Assembly: GCA_027257055.1 (NCBI GenBank)
Contig: JAPVLO010000181.1
Span: 1 to 64,000, forward strand
Length of the DNA: 64,000 nt
Reading direction: 5' to 3'
Source: Cephalopachus bancanus
Lineage: Eukaryota; Chordata; Mammalia; Primates; Tarsiidae
A program made the position numbers and the translations under genes. Under the pieces are notes generated by a model, which was given only the letters and a program-made list of their open reading frames with translations, was not told where the DNA came from and did not search any database. The first letter of the stretch is position 1; every line of letters begins with the position of its first letter. Shown piece after piece: positions 60,546 through 64,000 of the stretch.

Positions 60546-61727
60546 GAAAGAAACCAGTAAGCGCATTATGCTATCAAATAACCCAAGACATGAGAAAGCC
60601 AGATTACCTTCAAAATTTTTAGAAAATGCTAGAAATAAAGCACTTTTTAAATATAAAACAATGAGGGCTAATTCTTAACGTTCCCTTCCATAACACAGAA
60701 AAAGTTACAACACAAATCTCCACAATAGAAAATTACTTGATTCTAGAACAGTTATCTAAAGAGACTAGTAGGATCCAGGTGTGACAGAAAGATGGTGAAG
60801 TTCCCAGATGTGACAGAATCCAGTTTTCTTCAAAGTATAACATCTAAAGCATACAGTTATCTTCTGTTTCCAGGCCTCAAAGCTGCTAGCTCATCTAGGT
60901 ACTCTGGTAGATAACAGGTAAGACAAGTTCTGCTGTTGTAAATTACAAAAATGCTACTTAGATTTTCATTAACTTCAGATTTCCAAAGGAAATTTGGACT
61001 TCCAAAAGAACCCAGTCTGAGCTGCAGTTTATAGGTTATGTTCTCTTCTGCATGTACATTATACTTCAGTTTTTTTAAATTAAGTATATTACTAAGATAC
61101 ATGGATTCGAGCAGATCCATACATCCCCCAAGCATGATAAAAAATAAAGAAAGAAAACATGGGACAGGAAGGGATAGGAATGGGGGTAGGGTAAGGAGAT
61201 TCCTTCTCACAGAAAAAAATAAAAGTACTTGTTTCACAGGCCCTCGTGCTCAGCCCATTCCATGCCAAGAGTTCTCTCTTCTTCTTGTCCCTGTCCTTCC
61301 CCAACAATGACACCCACTACTCACTGTCTTCCACCATGGGGTACTGCAGGCCAAGTGTTAGAAAGTGAACCCAAGAGCCCTACTTGGAGCCAGGTCTCAA
61401 CACTGCCTGTAGACCTGCTTCACACACATCCCTAGTGAATTCTGTCCCCGAGAGCAACGAACACATACCAAAGCACAGACATGCACTTCTACAGATCATT
61501 CTCTACTAAACAGACCTAAGCCTTCGAAGTCAAAGAAATGGGTGATTCCAGGACTGGGGCAAAAAAAATACAAAATGAGACTGGAGAATCTTGCCAAATC
61601 AGAACATAAGGGAGTACTCAAAGGCTGATAGGAACTTGTCAAAAAGGACATGGCTGGAAGGGACTTAATGGGATTCCTACTGGCCAAGCTTGGGACAACT
61701 TGAGCATTAAATACGTAAAGACTAGGG
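60546..61727. other. NSD2: Intron 4 interval, unique
   Basis: About 1.2 kb without a recognised element. An open frame of about 126 codons on the minus strand (60857-61237) has no splice context or domain and is not supported as an exon. Confidence 0.5.
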
Positions 61728-62012
61728 CCAGACGCAGTGGCTCACACTGTAATCCTGATGACTTAGGAGGCTCAGGTGGGAGGATAGCTTGAGCCTGGGA
61801 GTTTAAGACCAGCCTGGGCAACATAGCAAGACCATATCTCTACAAAAACATTAAAAAATTAGCTTGGAGTGGTGGCACATGCCTGTAGTCCCAGATACTT
61901 GGGAGGCTAAGGCAGGAGGATCATGTAAGTCCAGGAGTTCCAGGTTACAGGGAGCTATGATCATACCACTGCACTGCAGCCTGGGCAACAGAGACTCTGT
62001 TTCTAAAATTAT
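61728..62012 (+). mobile_element. Old Alu
   Basis: Diverged dimer, tail to tail with the next. Confidence 0.9.
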
Positions 62013-62041
62013 AAAAAATAAGAACTGTAACATATAACTAA

Positions 62042-62330
62042 TTTTTTTTTTTTTGAGTTGGAGTCTCACTCTGTCACCCAGACTGGAGTGCTGTGGCGGC
62101 TCCCAGCCACCGCAGCCTTGACCTGCTGGGCTCCGGCCATCCTTCCGCCTCAGTCTTCTGAGTAGCCAGAATTACAGGCGCGCGCTACCACGCCCAGCTG
62201 ATTTTTGATTTATCGTAGAGATAAGGTTTCACCAAGTTGCCCAGGCAGGTCTCGAACCAGCGAGCTCAGGCAATCCACTCACCTCAGCCTCCCAAAGGCG
62301 CGGGATTACAGGCTGAGCCACCGAGCCCGG
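62042..62330 (-). mobile_element. Alu
   Basis: TAACTAA target duplication at 62035-62041 and 62331-62337; GCGCGGG 5' subtype without the deletion. Confidence 0.96.
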
Positions 62331-62654
62331 TAACTAATTTTTTTTAAGGGGAGCTTATTTCACAGAAAAATGCCAGCTAAAATGTAGAGAGAATAAAAAT
62401 AGTTAATTACCATTTTGTAAGTCAATGGATCATCAAGGACTGCTAAACCCATGGCTGTTAGGGAACACAGACCCAAGTATGGCCTACACATTCCTCATCA
62501 ATGGCAAAGGGGGGCTGTACTGTTTCATGGAGAGTTCTGGTGGCCACTACCTACTAGGGTGTAGGTCAACTGATATCACAAGCTCCTCCTAAAGTGGTCC
62601 AACTAGCCTCTGTCCTTCTCTTACCTTCCTTTGTCTCCTTTGACTCTGTTGTGT

Positions 62655-62973
62655 TTTTTTGTTTGTTTGTTTTTGTTTTGAGTTGGAGTCTCACTCCATT
62701 ACCCAGCCTGGAGTGCTGTAGCACACACCCACACACCATGGACCTGCTGGGCTCAGGCGAGCCTTCCGCCTCTGCCTTCCAAGCAGAGCTGGAACTACAG
62801 GTGCATGCTGCCACATCCAGCTAGTTTTTGTTTTTGTTTTTTTTTTCCATTTTTGTAGAGACGCAGTCTTACCAAGTTGCCCGGGCTGGTCTTGAACCCC
62901 TAGGTTCAGGCAATCCTCTTGCCCTAGCTCCCCAAAGTGCTAGGATTACAGGCTTGAGCCACCACACCCAGCC
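62655..62973 (-). mobile_element. Alu
   Basis: Full dimer with TTTG-rich head. Confidence 0.91.
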
Positions 62974-63067
62974 ATAACTCCATTTCTTTCCAAAGGTTAT
63001 CGGAATCTCCTTTCGGTAGAGGGTATCCACCCTGGTTTGCTGATATGGTTTTCTGTTCTTCTGGGTT

Positions 63068-63364
63068 TGTTGTTTTTTTGGGTTTTTTTTTTTTGAGTTG
63101 GGGATCTATGTGACACAGCCTGGAGAGCGGTGGCATGATTACAGCTCACAGCAGCCTCAACCTCCTAGGCTCAAGCAATCCTTCTACCTCAGTCATCCGA
63201 GTAGCTGAAACTACAGGCACATGCCACCACACCTGGTTAATTTTTAAATTTTTTTAGAGAGGAGGTCTCGCCCAGACTGGTCTCGAACAGCTGGGCTCAA
63301 ACAATCCTCCCATCTTGTCCTCCCAAAGTGCTAGGACTACAGGTATGAGCCACTGTGCCCGGCC
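63068..63364 (-). mobile_element. Alu
   Basis: Full dimer, older type. Confidence 0.91.
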
Positions 63365-64000
63365 TGAATTGCTTTTCAAGTGTACATTATTATTTATACT
63401 CTATTGTCTTCATAGGAATAAAAAATGTACATTATCAGTCTTCTGAAGTTGGTTTGCTTGTGATTACAAGGCCATCTCCCCTGCATCCACAACAATTCCT
63501 AGAGAAGCAGACTGTTAGGGTGAGGCAGGCCACTTCCCAGCCTAGGCTGGTAGAGGACATCCACTTCTTATGCACACAGATCTTCAGTAAATGGCCAAAG
63601 TCACTGTTTAAGTTTCCAAATCTGAGCTCCAGCCTTTCTGACCTGGGTCTGATCATGAGGGATCTAGAGCAGTCATGAAGAAGGGGAGCCTGGGTTGTTG
63701 TTCTACACCAGAGGTGGCTGAAGAATATGACAGCCAGACGCAGAGCATGCGACTAAATCCCAGAGTGCAGATAAAAAGCAGGTACAGAGGAACACCAGGG
63801 ACAACTGAGGAAATCTCAGTTAGGACCACTGCTAGGCCAAGTCATGCTTCTTGAAGTGTGGATGGGTACTGAGTCAGCAAGGAAACTGCTCTTGTTCTGA
63901 CTTATTTGGGGGTTGAACTACCATGACAGCTATAGCCTGCATTCACACGGTTTGACAAAGGGGAACCATGTTCAAGTAGCAAAAGAGATAGAACAGGTAT
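63365..64000. other. NSD2: Intron 4, right window edge, unique
   Basis: No repeat or coding exon recognised. The upstream PWWP1 exon lies further right. Confidence 0.5.

Noticed and set aside
60857..61237. 126-codon minus-strand frame as the missing upstream PWWP1 exon
   Set aside because: No PWWP motif or similarity to NSD2 residues before 254.

Overview
This is primate nuclear DNA. It carries the middle of one large split gene on the minus strand: NSD2 (WHSC1/MMSET), a histone H3K36 methyltransferase. Fifteen consecutive coding exons run from 55083 down to 14744. They join in phase to 2612 nt (870 whole codons plus 2 bases) with no stop, covering about residues 254-1124 of the roughly 1365-residue human protein. 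Exons upstream (N-terminus and first half of PWWP1) lie beyond 64000. Exons downstream (rest of SET, post-SET, last PHD and C5HCH) lie beyond position 1. No second protein gene was recognised.

Organism: about 50 Alu elements are present, but with diagnostic bases unlike human AluJ/S/Y (CAATAAATCAAAAAAT linker, CTACTTGGAAGGCTGAGGC, GGCTCAGCCTG at the 5' end). This points to a strepsirrhine primate. The tRNA-headed 'type II' Alus of galagos and lorises were not noticed, which favours a lemur. This is inference, not a species call.

Layout: 1-14743 is the incomplete intron after exon 19, filled with L1/HAL1 fragments and nested Alus. 14744-26237 holds nine closely spaced exons (SET start, AWS, PWWP2, PHD fingers, acidic linker). 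26238-37122 is a long intron almost free of Alus; it has a good minus-strand poly(A) signal at 28127-28132 and a CpG-rich patch near 28340-28540. 37123-44556 holds four exons (linker and second half of the HMG box). 44557-54030 is an intron with Alus, L1, an LTR and older repeats. 54031-55083 has two exons (HMG start, variable linker, end of PWWP1). 55084-64000 is the next intron, again Alu-rich.

Functionally, the exons assemble one nuclear chromatin protein: PWWP1 (methyl-lysine nucleosome reader), HMG box, PHD fingers, PWWP2, then AWS-SET, the catalytic module. Exon numbers below follow the human convention as I remember it and may be off by one. Residue numbers are human-like, anchored on the known E1099 and D1125 positions. 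I found no new stand-alone biological system. The items most worth a second look are the Alu-poor intron with its candidate alternative 3' end, the tRNA-like pol III promoter of the lineage-specific Alus, and one GC-AG intron.
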